A stretch of DNA of 5,064 nt from Oscillospiraceae bacterium. Its GTDB lineage: Bacteria > Bacillota > Clostridia > Oscillospirales > Oscillospiraceae. The stretch covers positions 1-5,064 of the forward strand of contig JAFRAF010000336.1 in the NCBI GenBank assembly GCA_017405545.1, in the 5' to 3' direction. Below are positions 5,046 to 5,064 of this stretch, piece by piece; the first letter of the stretch is position 1, and the number at the start of each line of letters is the position of its first letter. The translations under genes and the position numbers were made by a program. The notes beneath the pieces are model-generated. The model was not told where the DNA came from. It was given only the letters and a program-made list of their open reading frames with translations, and ran no database searches.

Positions 5046-5053
5046 GAATAAAT

Positions 5054-5060
5054 GGAGGAG
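5054..5060 (+). promoter_or_regulatory. Shine-Dalgarno of a further gene cut by the window edge
   Basis: GGAGGAG starts 8 nt after the stop of the acidic protein gene, with only four bases of window left. The TTG at 5062 is too close to it, so the start codon most likely lies just outside. An ATG overlaps its first base (5052-5054) but has no SD of its own. If right, the acidic protein is the first gene of an operon. Confidence 0.5.
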
Positions 5061-5064
5061 TTTG

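Noticed and set aside
1..5064. Mobile elements, CRISPR arrays, tRNA or rRNA genes, defence systems
   Set aside because: I looked for terminal inverted repeats, regularly spaced repeats, transposase or nuclease motifs and tRNA-like cloverleaf/T-loop sequences and saw none; the window reads as ordinary core chromosome.

Overview
The window looks like chromosome from an endospore-forming member of the Clostridia. The evidence is a spmA-spmB spore maturation pair, an AbrB/SpoVT-type regulator start, Shine-Dalgarno sites close to the Firmicutes consensus (one complete AGGAGGTGA), frequent TTG starts, and perfect sigma-A type hexamers. Coding DNA is clearly GC-rich while promoter regions are AT-rich, which fits the GC-rich gut/anaerobe Clostridia (Oscillospirales-like). 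That placement is an inference from style and gene order, not a measured phylogeny.

Layout from left to right. (1) Positions 1-81, minus strand: the first 27 codons of an AbrB/SpoVT-family swapped-hairpin DNA-binding protein, with a TTG start, a perfect SD and a perfect TTGACA/TATAAT promoter. (2) Positions 219-1314, plus strand: spmA and spmB, separated by 1 nt, diverging from the regulator and preceded by a plausible mother-cell sigma-E promoter. (3) Positions 1322-1395: two adjacent GC-rich hairpins between the convergent spmB and argS, one terminating each strand. (4) Positions 4396 down to 1391, minus strand: murI (glutamate racemase), a DUF1934/YwiB-like beta-barrel protein, and argS (arginyl-tRNA synthetase). 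The DUF1934 gene and argS are 3 nt apart and have a strong promoter overlapping the murI stop codon. (5) Positions 4397-4691: a 295-nt divergent control region with a promoter for murI, a structured GC-rich murI leader and an extended -10 promoter for the other side. (6) Positions 4692-5045, plus strand: a small, very acidic protein of unknown function, followed by what looks like the SD of a further gene cut by the window edge.

The genes fall into two themes: spore core maturation (regulator plus spmAB), and housekeeping supply for translation and cell wall (argS, murI). I did not find a convincing novel multi-gene system. The points most worth checking are the murI leader with three competing complementary arms and an overlapping short reading frame, the departures from textbook signature residues in ArgRS (HIGH read as TIGN, KMSK as KVSK) and MurI (ACNT read as ACGT), and the uncharacterised acidic protein diverging from murI.
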